Source: Nymphaea colorata (taxonomy: Eukaryota > Streptophyta > Magnoliopsida > Nymphaeales > Nymphaeaceae). From it: a DNA stretch of 60,000 nt. The stretch covers positions 2,363,001 through 2,423,000 of the forward strand of contig NC_045142.1 in assembly GCF_008831285.2 (NCBI RefSeq), read 5' to 3'. A program made the translations under genes and the position numbers. The number at the start of each line of letters is the position of its first letter. The first letter of the stretch is position 1. The notes beneath the pieces are model-generated. The model ran no database searches and was not told the DNA's origin. It saw nothing but the letters and a program-made list of their open reading frames with translations. This document shows, one piece after another, positions 1 through 12,400 of the stretch.

Positions 1-220
1 ACAACTAACAGATTGATGCATGGCCAACTTGATGCATGGTGTAATTCTCAGTTTTAGGATGTTATGTGTGATCGTGTCATTATGAGCGCAGAAGATACGA
101 TGAACCTCGTCCAACAAGGGGGTTTAATAGTCCCGTGAGACCTGGGGTCTGCTAAAGATCTTGATGAAACAACGTCCACTCCATCAAGTTAAAATTGTCA
201 ATTAGATGCAGTTGAAATAA
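1..220 (+). repeat. Satellite monomer A, first copy
   Basis: Reference copy of the A monomer. It runs from ACAACTAACAGATTGATGCA to GTTGAAATAA. Diagnostic features are the ATGTTATGTGTGATCGTG block, the run AAGGGGGTTTAATAG, and a 7-bp inverted repeat, CTTGATG (160-166) with CATCAAG (182-188). The segment after GACCTGGG is the most variable part of A across the array. It reads GTCTGCTAAAG, GTCTGCTTAAAG, TCTCTCAAAG, TCTGCTCAAAG or TACTCCTCAAAG, which makes it useful for sorting copies into subtypes. Confidence 0.9.
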
Positions 221-241
221 ATGACTGACTAATAGACACAA

Positions 242-269
242 CCAATGCATGGCCAACTTGATGCATTGG
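242..269. other. Conserved dyad in satellite B (first copy)
   Basis: A perfect 9-bp inverted repeat (CCAATGCAT / ATGCATTGG) is separated by the 10-nt loop GGCCAACTTG. The related A position has TGATGCATGG, CCAACT and TGATGCATGG, a short direct repeat built from the same ATGCAT core. The block is among the best conserved parts shared by A and B. It could form a cruciform or be a protein-binding site; that is inference. Confidence 0.75.
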
Positions 270-389
270 TATAATGGTCAGTTTTAGGAGTTGGTTTGTG
301 ATCATTTCGTTATGAGTGCAAAAGACGCGATGAAACCTCTTCCACAAGAGAGTAAACAGTCCCGTGAGACCTGGGAACTGCTAAAGGAT

Positions 390-418
390 CTTGATGAAGC
401 AACGTCACGTTCATCAAG
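390..418. other. Second conserved dyad in satellite B (first copy)
   Basis: CTTGATGAA and TTCATCAAG form a perfect 9-bp stem around the 11-nt loop GCAACGTCACG. Monomer A keeps a shortened 7-bp version at 160-188. The dyad is altered in some copies between 16,200 and 21,500 (for example CGTTATCAAG around 16,208-16,217) and is otherwise common through the array. Confidence 0.7.
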
Positions 419-3400
419 TTAGAAATATCTATTGGAATAAACAACTAACAGATTGATGCATGGCCAACTTGATGCATGGTGTAATTCTCAGTTTTAGGAT
501 GTTATGTGTGATCGTGTCATTATGAGCGCAGAAGATACGATGAACCTCGTCCAACAAGGGGGTTTAATAGTCCCGTGAGACCTGGGGTCTGCTTAAAGAT
601 CTTGATGAAACAACGTCCACTCCATCAAGTTAAAATTGTCAATTAGATGCAGTTGAAATAAATGACTGACTAATAGACACAACCAATGCATGGCCAACTT
701 GATGCATTGGTATAATGGTCAGTTTTAGGAGTTGGTTTGTGATCATTTCGTTATGAGTGCAAAAGACGCGATGAAACCTCTTCCACAAGAGAGTAAACAG
801 TCCCGTGAGACCTGGGAACTGCTAAAGGATCTTGATGAAGCAACGTCACGTTCATCAAGTTAGAAATATCAATTGGAATAAACAACTAACAGATTGATGC
901 ATGGCCAACTTGATGCATGGTGTAATTCTCAGTTTTAGGATGTTATGTGTGATCGTGTCATTATGAGCGCAGAAGATACGATGAACCTCGTCCAACAGGG
1001 GGTTTAATAGTCCCGTGAGACCTGGGTCTCTCAAAGTCTTGATGAAACAACGTCCACTCCATCAAGTTAAATTGTCAATTAGATGCAGTTGAAATAAATG
1101 ACTGACTATAGACACAACCAATGCATGGCCAACTTGATGCATTGGTATAATGGTCAGTTTTAGGAGTTGGTTTGTGATCATTTCGTTATGAGTGCAAAAG
1201 AGCGATGAAACCTCTTCACAAGAGAGTAAACAGTCCCGTGAGACCTGGGAACTGCTAAAGGATCTTGATGAAGCAACGTCACGTTCATCAAGTTAGAAAT
1301 ATCAATTGGAATAAACAACTAACAGATTGATGCATGGCCAACTTGATGCATGGTGTAATTCTCAGTTTTAGGATGTTATGTGTGATCGTGTCATTATGAG
1401 CGCAGAAGATACGATGAACCTCGTCCAACAAGGGGGTTTAATAGTCCCGTGAGACCTGGGGTCTGCTTAAAGATCTTGATGAAACAACGTCCACTCCATC
1501 AAGTTAAAATTGTCAATTAGATGCAGTTGAAATAAATGACTGACTAATAGACACAACCAATGCATGGCCAACTTGATGCATTGGTATAATGGTCAGTTTT
1601 AGGAGTTGGTTTGTGATCATTTCGTTATGAGTGCAAAAGACGCGATGAAACCTCTTCCACAAGAGAGTAAACAGTCCCGTGAGACCTGGGAACTGCTAAA
1701 GGATCTTGATGAAGCAACGTCACGTTCATCAAGTTAGAAATATCAATTGGAATAAACAACTAACAGATTGATGCATGCCAACTTGATGCATGGTGTAATT
1801 CTCAGTTTTAGGATGTTATGTGTGATCGTGTCATTATGAGCGCAGAAGATACGATGAACCTCGTCCAACAAGGGGGTTTAATAGTCCCGTGAGACCTGGG
1901 GTCTGCTAAAGATCTTGATGAAACAACGTCCACTCCATCAAGTTAAAATTGTCAATTAGATGCAGTTGAAATAAATGACTGACTAATAGACACAACCAAT
2001 GCATGGCCAACTTGATGCATTGGTATAATGGTCAGTTTTAGGAGTTGGTTTGTGATCATTTCGTTATGAGTGCAAAAGACGCGATGAAACCTCTTCCACA
2101 AGAGAGTAAACAGTCCCGTGAGACCTGGGAACTGCTAAAGGATCTTGATGAAGCAACGTCACGTTCATCAAGTTAGAAATATCAATTGGAATAAACAACT
2201 AACAGATTGATGCATGGCCAACTTGATGCATGGTGTAATTCTCAGTTTTAGGATGTTATGTGTGATCGTGTCATTATGAGCGCAGAAGATACGATGAACC
2301 TCGTCCAACAAGGGGGTTTAATAGTCCCGTGAGACCTGGGGTCTGCTTAAAGATCTTGATGAAACAACGTCCACTCCATCAAGTTAAAATTGTCAATTAG
2401 ATGCAGTTGAAATAAATGACTGACTAATAGACACAACCAATGCATGGCCAACTTGATGCATTGGTATAATGGTCAGTTTTAGGAGTTGGTTTGTGATCAT
2501 TTCGTTATGAGTGCAAAAGACGCGATGAAACCTCTTCCACAAGAGAGTAAACAGTCCCGTGAGACCTGGGAACTGCTAAAGGATCTTGATGAAGCAACGT
2601 CACGTTCATCAAGTTAGAAATATCTATTGGAATAAACAACTAACAGATTGATGCATGGCCAACTTGATGCATGGTGTAATTCTCAGTTTTAGGATGTTAT
2701 GTGTGATCGTGTCATTATGAGCGCAGAAGATACGATGAACCTCGTCCAACAAGGGGGTTTAATAGTCCCGTGAGACCTGGGGTCTGCTAAAGATCTTGAT
2801 GAAACAACGTCCACTCCATCAAGTTAAATTGTCAATTAGATGCAGTTGAAATAAATGACTGACTGATAGACACAACCAATGCATGGCCAACTTGATGCAT
2901 TGGTATAATGGTCAGTTTTAGGAGTTGGTTTGTGATCATTTCGTTATGAGTGCAAAAGACGCGATGAAACCTCTTCCACAAGAGAGTAAACAGTCCCGTG
3001 AGACCTGGGAACTGCTAAAGGATCTTGATGAAGCAACGTCACGTTCATCAAGTTAGAAATATCTATTGGAATAAACAACTAACAGATTGATGCATGGCCA
3101 ACTTGATGCATGGTGTAATTCTCAGTTTTAGGATGTTATGTGTGATCGTGTCATTATGAGCGCAGAAGATACGATGAACCTCGTCCAACAAGGGGGTTTA
3201 ATAGTCCCGTGAGACCTGGGGTCTGCTTAAAGATCTTGATGAAACAACGTCCACTCCATCAAGTTAAAATTGTCAATTAGATGCAGTTGAAATAAATGAC
3301 TGACTAATAGACACAACCAATGCATGGCCAACTTGATGCATTGGTATAATGGTCAGTTTTAGGAGTTGGTTTGTGATCATTTCGTTATGAGTGCAAAAGA

Positions 3401-6400
3401 CGCGATGAAACCTCTTCCACAAGAGAGTAAACAGTCCCGTGAGACCTGGGAACTGCTAAAGGATCTTGATGAAGCAACGTCACGTTCATCAAGTTAGAAA
3501 TATCAATTGGAATAAACAACTAACAGATTGATGCATGCCAACTTGATGCATGGTGTAATTCTCAGTTTTAGGATGTTATGTGTGATCGTGTCATTATGAG
3601 CGCAGAAGATACGATGAACCTCGTCCAACAAGGGGGTTTAATAGTCCCGTGAGACCTGGGGTCTGCTCAAAGATCTTGATGAAACAACGTCCACTCCATC
3701 AAGTTAAAATTGTCAATTAGATGCAGTTGAAATAAATGACTGACTAATAGACACAACCAATGCATGGCCAACTTGATGCATTGCTATAATGGTCAGTTTT
3801 AGGAGTTGGTTTGTGATCATTTCGTTATGAGTGCAAAATACGCGATGAAACCTCTTCCACAAGAGAGTAAACAGTCCCGTGAGACCTGGGAACTGCTAAA
3901 GGATCTTGATGAAGCAACGTCACGTTCATCAAGTTAGAAAATATCTATTGGAATAAACAACTAACAGATTGATGCATGGCCAACTTGATGCATGGTGTAA
4001 TTCTCAGTTTTAGGATGTTATGTGTGATCGTGTCATTATGAGCGCAGAAGATACGATGAACCTCGTCCAACAGGGGGTTTAATAGTCCCGTGAGACCTGG
4101 GTCTCTCAAAGCTCTTGATGAAACAACGTCCACTCCATCAAGTTAAAATTGTCAATTAGATGCAGTTGAAATAAATGACTGACTGATAGACACAACCAAT
4201 GCATGGCCAACTTGATGCATTGGTATAATGGTCAGTTTTAGGAGTTGGTTTGTGATCATTTCGTTATGAGTGCAAAAGACGCGATGAAACCTCTTCCACA
4301 AGAGAGTAAACAGTCCCGTGAGACCTGGGAACTGCTAAAGGATCTTGATGAAGCAACGTCACGTTCATCAAGTTAGAAATATCAATTGGAATAAACAACT
4401 AACAGATTGATGCATGGCCAACTTGATGCATGGTGTAATTCTCAGTTTTAGGATGTTATGTGTGATCGTGTCATTATGAGCGCAGAAGATACGATGAACC
4501 TCGTCCAACAAGGGGGTTTAATAGTCCCGTGAGACCTGGGGTCTGCTTAAAGATCTTGATGAAACAACGTCCACTCCATCAAGTTAAAATTGTCAATTAG
4601 ATGCAGTTGAAATAAATGACTGACTAATAGACACAACCAATGCATGGCCAACTTGATGCATTGGTATAATGGTCAGTTTTAGGAGTTGGTTTGTGATCAT
4701 TTCGTTATGAGTGCAAAAGACGCGATGAAACCTCTTCCACAAGAGAGTAAACAGTCCCGTGAGACCTGGGAACTGCTAAAGGATCTTGATGAAGCAACGT
4801 CACGTTCATCAAGTTAGAAATATCTATTGGAATAAACAACTAACAGATTGATGCATGGCCAACTTGATGCATGGTGTAATTCTCAGTTTTAGGATGTTAT
4901 GTGTGATCGTGTCATTATGAGCGCAGAAGATACGATGAACCTCGTCCAACAAGGGGGTTTAATAGTCCCGTGAGACCTGGGGTCTGCTAAAGATCTTGAT
5001 GAAACAACGTCCACTCCATCAAGTTAAAATTGTCAATTAGATGCAGTTGAAATAAATGACTGACTAATAGACACAACCAATGCATGGCCAACTTGATGCA
5101 TTGGTATAATGGTCAGTTTTAGAGTTGGTTTGTGATCATTTCGTTATGAGTGCAAAAGACGCGATGAAACCTCTTCCACAAGAGAGTAAACAGTCCCGTG
5201 AACCTGGGAACTGCTAAAGGATCTTGATGAAGCAACGTCACGTTCATCAAGTTAGAAATATCAATTGGAATAAACAACTAACAGATTGATGCATGGCCAA
5301 CTTGATGCATGGTGTAATTCTCAGTTTTAGGATGTTATGTGTGATCGTGTCATTATGAGCGCAGAAGATACGATGAACCTCGTCCAACAAGGGGGTTTAA
5401 TAGTCCCGTGAGACCTGGGGTCTGCTTAAAGATCTTGATGAAACAACGTCCACTCCATCAAGTTAAAATTGTCAATTAGATGCAGTTGAAATAAATGACT
5501 GACTAATAGACACAACCAATGCATGGCCAACTTGATGCATTGGTATAATGGTCAGTTTTAGGAGTTGGTTTGTGATCATTTCGTTATGAGTGCAAAAACG
5601 CGATGAAACCTCTTCCACAAGAGAGTAAACAGTCCCGTGAGACCTGGGAACTGCTAAAGGATCTTGATGAAGCAACGTCACGTTCATCAAGTTAGAAAAT
5701 ATCTATTGGAATAAACAACTAACAGATTGATGCATGGCCAACTTGATGCATGGTGTAATTCTCAGTTTTAGGATGTTATGTGTGATCGTGTCATTATGAG
5801 CGCAGAAGATACGATGAACCTCGTCCAACAAGGGGGTTTAATAGTCCCGTGAGACCTGGGGTCTGCTTAAAGATCTTGATGAAACAACGTCCACTCCATC
5901 AAGTTAAATTGTCAATTAGATGCAGTTGAAATAAATGACTGACTAATAGACACAACCAATGCATGGCCAACTTGATGCATTGGTATAATGGTCAGTTTTA
6001 GGAGTTGGTTTGTGATCATTTCGTTATGAGTGCAAAAGACGCGATGAAACCTCTTCCACAAGAGAGTAAACAGTCCCGTGAGACCTGGGAACTGCTAAAG
6101 GATCTTGATGAAGCAACGTCACGTTCATCAAGTTAGAAATATCAATTGGAATAAACAACTAACAGATTGATGCATGGCCAACTTGATGCATGGTGTAATT
6201 CTCAGTTTTAGGATGTTATGTGTGATCGTGTCATTATGAGCGCAGAAGATACGATGAACCTCGTCCAACAAGGGGGTTTAATAGTCCCGTGAGACCTGGG
6301 GTCTGCTTAAAGATCTTGATGAAACAACGTCCACTCCATCAAGTTAAAATTGTCAATTAGATGCAGTTGAAATAATGACTGACTAATAGACACAACCAAT

Positions 6401-9400
6401 GCATGGCCAACTTGATGCATTGGTATAATGGTCAGTTTTAGGAGTTGGTTTGTGATCATTTCGTTATGAGTGCAAAAGACGCGATGAAACCTCTTCCACA
6501 AGAGAGTAAACAGTCCCGTGAGACCTGGGAACTGCTAAAGGATCTTGATGAAGCAACGTCACGTTCATCAAGTTAGAAATATCTATTGGAATAAACAACT
6601 AACAGATTGATGCATGGCCAACTTGATGCATGGTGTAATTCTCAGTTTTAGGATGTTATGTGTGATCGTGTCATTATGAGCGCAGAAGATACGATGAACC
6701 TCGTCCAACAAGGGGGTTTAATAGTCCCGTGAGACCTGGGGTCTGCTTAAAGATCTTGATGAAACAACGTCCACTCCATCAAGTTAAAATTGTCAATTAG
6801 ATGCAGTTGAAATAAATGACTGACTAATAGACACAACCAATGCATGGCCAACTTGATGCATTGGTATAATGGTCAGTTTTAGGAGTTGGTTTGTGATCAT
6901 TTCGTTATGAGTGCAAAAGACGCGATGAAACCTCTTCCACAAGAGAGTAAACAGTCCCGTGAGACCTGGGAACTGCTAAAGGATCTTGATGAAGCAACGT
7001 CACGTTCATCAAGTTAGAAATATCAATTGGAATAAACAACTAACAGATTGATGCATGGCCAACTTGATGCATGGTGTAATTCTCAGTTTTAGGATGTTAT
7101 GTGTGATCGTGTCATTATGAGCGCAGAAGATACGATGAACCTCGTCCAACAAGGGGGTTTAATAGTCCCGTGAGACCTGGGGTCTGCTTAAAGATCTTGA
7201 TGAAACAACGTCCACTCCATCAAGTTAAAATTGTCAATTAGATGCAGTTGAAATAAATGACTGACTAATAGACACAACCAATGCATGGCCAACTTGATGC
7301 ATTGTATAATGGTCAGTTTTAGGAGTTGGTTTGTGATCATTTCGTTATGAGTGCAAAAGACGCGATGAAACCTCTTCCACAAGAGAGTAAACAGTCCCGT
7401 GAGACCTGGGAACTGCTAAAGGATCTTGATGAAGCAACGTCACGTTCATCAAGTTAGAAAATATCTATTGGAATAAACAACTAACAGATTGATGCATGGC
7501 CAACTTGATGCATGGTGTAATTCTCAGTTTTAGGATGTTATGTGTGATCGTGTCATTATGAGCGCAGAAGATACGATGAACCTCGTCCAACAAGGGGGTT
7601 TAATAGTCCCGTGAGACCTGGGTCTGCTCAAAGATCTTGATGAAACAACGTCCACTCCATCAAGTTAAATTGTCAATTAGATGCAGTTGAAATAAATGAC
7701 TGACTAATAGACACAACCAATGCATGGCCAACTTGATGCATTGGTATAATGGTCAGTTTTAGGAGTTGGTTTGTGATCATTTCGTTATGAGTGCAAAAGA
7801 GCGATGAAACCTCTTCCACAAGAGAGTAAACAGTCCCGTGAGACCTGGGAACTGCTAAAGGATCTTGATGAAGCAACGTCACGTTCATCAAGTTAGAAAT
7901 ATCAATTGGAATAAACAACTAACAGATTGATGCATGGCCAACTTGATGCATGGTGTAATTCTCAGTTTTAGGATGTTATGTGTGATCGTGTCATTATGAG
8001 CGCAGAAGATACGATGAACCTCGTCCAACAAGGGGGTTTAATAGTCCCGTGAGACCTGGGTCTGCTCAAAGATCTTGATGAAACAACGTCCACTCCATCA
8101 AGTTAAAATTGTCAATTAGATGCAGTTGAAATAAATGACTGACTATAGACACAACCAATGCATGGCCAACTTGATGCATTGGTATAATGGTCAGTTTTAG
8201 GAGTTGGTTTGTGATCATTTCGTTATGAGTGCAAAAGACGCGATGAAACCTCTTCCACAAGAGAGTAAACAGTCCCGTGAGACCTGGGAACTGCTAAAGG
8301 ATCTTGATGAAGCAACGTCACGTTCATCAAGTTAGAAATATCAATTGGAATAAACAACTAACAGATTGATGCATGCATTGATGCATGGTGTAATTCTCAG
8401 TTTTAGGATGTTATGTGTGATCGTGTCATTATGAGCGCAGAAGATACGATGAACCTCGTCCAACAAGGGGGTTTAATAGTCCGTGAGACCTGGGGTCTGC
8501 TTAAAGATCTTGATGAAACAACGTCCACTCCATCAAGTTAAAATTGTCAATTAGATGCAGTTGAAATAAATGACTGACTAATAGACACAACCAATGCATG
8601 GCCAACTTGATGCATTGGTATAATGGTCAGTTTTAGGAGTTGGTTTGTGATCATTTCGTTATGAGTGCAAAAGACGCGATGAAACCTCTTCCACAAGAGA
8701 GTAAACAGTCCCGTGAGACCTGGGAACTGCTAAAGGATCTTGATGAAGCAACGTCACGTTCATCAAGTTAGAAATATCAATTGGAATAAACAACTAACAG
8801 ATTGATGCATGGCCAACTTGATGCATGGTGTAATTCTCAGTTTTAGGATGTTATGTGTGATCGTGTCATTATGAGCGCAGAAGATACGATGAACCTCGTC
8901 CAACAAGGGGGTTTAATAGTCCCGTGAGACCTGGGGTCTGCTAAAGATCTTGATGAAACAACGTCCACTCCATCAAGTTAAAATTGTCAATTAGATGCAG
9001 TTGAAATAAATGACTGACTAATAGACACAACCAATGCATGGCCAACTTGATGCATTGTATAATGGTCAGTTTTAGGAGTTGGTTTGTGATCATTTCGTTA
9101 TGAGTGCAAAAACGCGATGAAACCTCTTCCACAAGAGAGTAAACAGTCCCGTGAGACCTGGGAACTGCTAAAGGATCTTGATGAAGCAACGTCACGTTCA
9201 TCAAGTTAGAAATATCTATTGGAATAAACAACTAACAGATTGATGCATGGCCAACTTGATGCATGGTGTAATTCTCAGTTTTAGGATGTTATGTGTGATC
9301 GTGTCATTATGAGCGCAGAAGATACGATGAACCTCGTCCAACAGGGGGTTTAATAGTCCCGTGAGACCTGGGTCTCTCAAAGTCTTGATGAAACAACGTC

Positions 9401-12400
9401 CACTCCATCAAGTTAAAATTGTCAATTAGATGCAGTTGAAATAAATGACTGACTGATAGACACAACCAATGCATGGCCAACTTGATGCATTGGTATAATG
9501 GTCAGTTTTAGGAGTTGGTTTGTGATCATTTCGTTATGAGTGCAAAAGACGCGATGAAACCTCTTCCACAAGAGAGTAAACAGTCCCGTGAGACCTGGGA
9601 ACTGCTAAAGGATCTTGATGAAGCAACGTCACGTTCATCAAGTTAGAAATATCAATTGGAATAAACAACTAACAGATTGATGCATGGCCAACTTGATGCA
9701 TGGTGTAATTCTCAGTTTTAGGATGTTATGTGTGATCGTGTCATTATGAGCGCAGAAGATACGATGAACCTCGTCCAACAAGGGGGTTTAATAGTCCCGT
9801 GAGACCTGGGGTCTGCTTAAAGATCTTGATGAAACAACGTCCACTCCATCAAGTTAAAATTGTCAATTAGATGCAGTTGAAATAAATGACTGACTAATAG
9901 ACACAACCAATGCATGGCCAACTTGATGCATTGGTATAATGGTCAGTTTTAGGAGTTGGTTTGTGATCATTTCGTTATGAGTGCAAAAGACGCGATGAAA
10001 CCTCTTCCACAAGAGAGTAAACAGTCCCGTGAGACCTGGGAACTGCTAAAGGATCTTGATGAAGCAACGTCACGTTCATCAAGTTAGAAATATCATTGGA
10101 ATAAACAACTAACAGATTGATGCATGGCCAACTTGATGCATGGTGTAATTCTCAGTTTTAGGATGTTATGTGTGATCGTGTCATTATGAGCGCAGAAGAT
10201 ACGATGAACCTCGTCCAACAAGGGGGTTTAATAGTCCCGTGAGACCTGGGGTCTGCTAAAGATCTTGATGAAACAACGTCCACTCCATCAAGTTAAAATT
10301 GTCAATTAGATGCAGTTGAAATAAATGACTGACTAATAGACACAACCAATGCATGGCCAACTTGATGCATTGGTATAATGGTCAGTTTTAGGAGTTGGTT
10401 TGTGATCATTTCGTTATGAGTGCAAAAGACGCGATGAAACCTCTTCCACAAGAGAGTAAACAGTCCCGTGAGACCTGGGAACTGCTAAAGGATCTTGATG
10501 AAGCAACGTCACGTTCATCAAGTTAGAAATATCAATTGGAATAAACAACTAACAGATTGATGCATGGCCAACTTGATGCATGGTGTAATTCTCAGTTTTA
10601 GGATGTTATGTGTGATCGTGTCATTATGAGCGCAGAAGATACGATGAACCTCGTCCAACAAGGGGGTTTAATAGTCCCGTGAGACCTGGGGTCTGCTAAA
10701 GATCTTGATGAAACAACGTCCACTCCATCAAGTTAAAATTGTCAATTAGATGCAGTTGAAATAAATGACTGACTAATAGACACAACCAATGCATGGCCAA
10801 CTTGATGCATTGGTATAATGGTCAGTTTTAGGAGTTGGTTTGTGATCATTTCGTTATGAGTGCAAAAGACGCGATGAAACCTCTTCCACAAGAGAGTAAA
10901 CAGTCCCGTGAGACCTGGGAACTGCTAAAGGATCTTGATGAAGCAACGTCACGTTCATCAAGTTAGAAATATCAATTGGAATAAACAACTAACAGATTGA
11001 TGCATGGCCAACTTGATGCATGGTGTAATTCTCAGTTTTAGGATGTTATGTGTGATCGTGTCATTATGAGCGCAGAAGATACGATGAACCTCGTCCAACA
11101 AGGGGGTTTAATAGTCCCGTGAGACCTGGGTACTCTCAAAGCTCTTGATGAAACAACGTCCACTCCATCAAGTTAAAATTGTCAATTAGATGCAGTTGAA
11201 ATAAATGACTGACTGATAGACACAACCAATGCATGGCCAACTTGATGCATTGGTATAATGGTCAGTTTTAGGAGTTGGTTTGTGATCATTTCGTTATGAG
11301 TGCAAAAGACGCGATGAAACCTCTTCCACAAGAGAGTAAACAGTCCCGTGAGACCTGGGAACTGCTAAAGGATCTTGATGAAGCAACGTCACGTTCATCA
11401 AGTTAGAAATATCATTGGAATAAACAACTAACAGATTGATGCATGGCCAACTTGATGCATGGTGTAATTCTCAGTTTTAGGATGTTATGTGTGATCGTGT
11501 CATTATGAGCGCAGAAGATACGATGAACCTCGTCCAACAAGGGGGTTTAATAGTCCCGTGAGACCTGGGGTCTGCTTAAAGATCTTGATGAAACAACGTC
11601 CACTCCATCAAGTTAAAATTGTCAATTAGATGCAGTTGAAATAAATGACTGACTAATAGACACAACCAATGCATGGCCAACTTGATGCATTGGTATAATG
11701 GTCAGTTTTAGGAGTTGGTTTGTGATCATTTCGTTATGAGTGCAAAAGACGCGATGAAACCTCTTCCACAAGAGAGTAAACAGTCCCGTGAGACCTGGGA
11801 ACTGCTAAAGGATCTTGATGAAGCAACGTCACGTTCATCAAGTTAGAAATATCAATTGGAATAAACAACTAACAGATTGATGCATGGCCAACTTGATGCA
11901 TGGTGTAATTCTCAGTTTTAGGATGTTATGTGTGATCGTGTCATTATGAGCGCAGAAGATACGATGAACCTCGTCCAACAAGGGGGTTTAATAGTCCCGT
12001 GAGACCTGGGTCTGCTCAAAGATCTTGATGAAACAACGTCCACTCCATCAAGTTAAATTGTCAATTAGATGCAGTTGAAATAAATGACTGACTGATAGAC
12101 ACAACCAATGCATGGCCAACTTGATGCATTGGTATAATGGTCAGTTTTAGGAGTTGGTTTGTGATCATTTCGTTATGAGTGCAAAAGACGCGATGAAACC
12201 TCTTCCACAAGAGAGTAAACAGTCCCGTGAGACCTGGGAACTGCTAAAGGATCTTGATGAAGCAACGTCACGTTCATCAAGTTAGAAATATCTATTGGAA
12301 TAAACAACTAACAGATTGATGCATGGCCAACTTGATGCATGGTGTAATTCTCAGTTTTAGGATGTTATGTGTGATCGTGTCATTATGAGCGCAGAAGATA

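Larger units (their letters stand above)
221..440 (+). repeat. Satellite monomer B, first copy
   Basis: Reference copy of the B monomer, starting ATGACTGACTAATAGACACA. It carries two perfect 9-bp inverted repeats. One is CCAATGCAT (242-250) with ATGCATTGG (261-269). The other is CTTGATGAA (390-398) with TTCATCAAG (410-418). Both are retained in most B copies along the array. Common variable sites are GACTAATAG versus GACTGATAG, and ATCAATTGG versus ATCTATTGG near the end of the unit. Confidence 0.9.
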
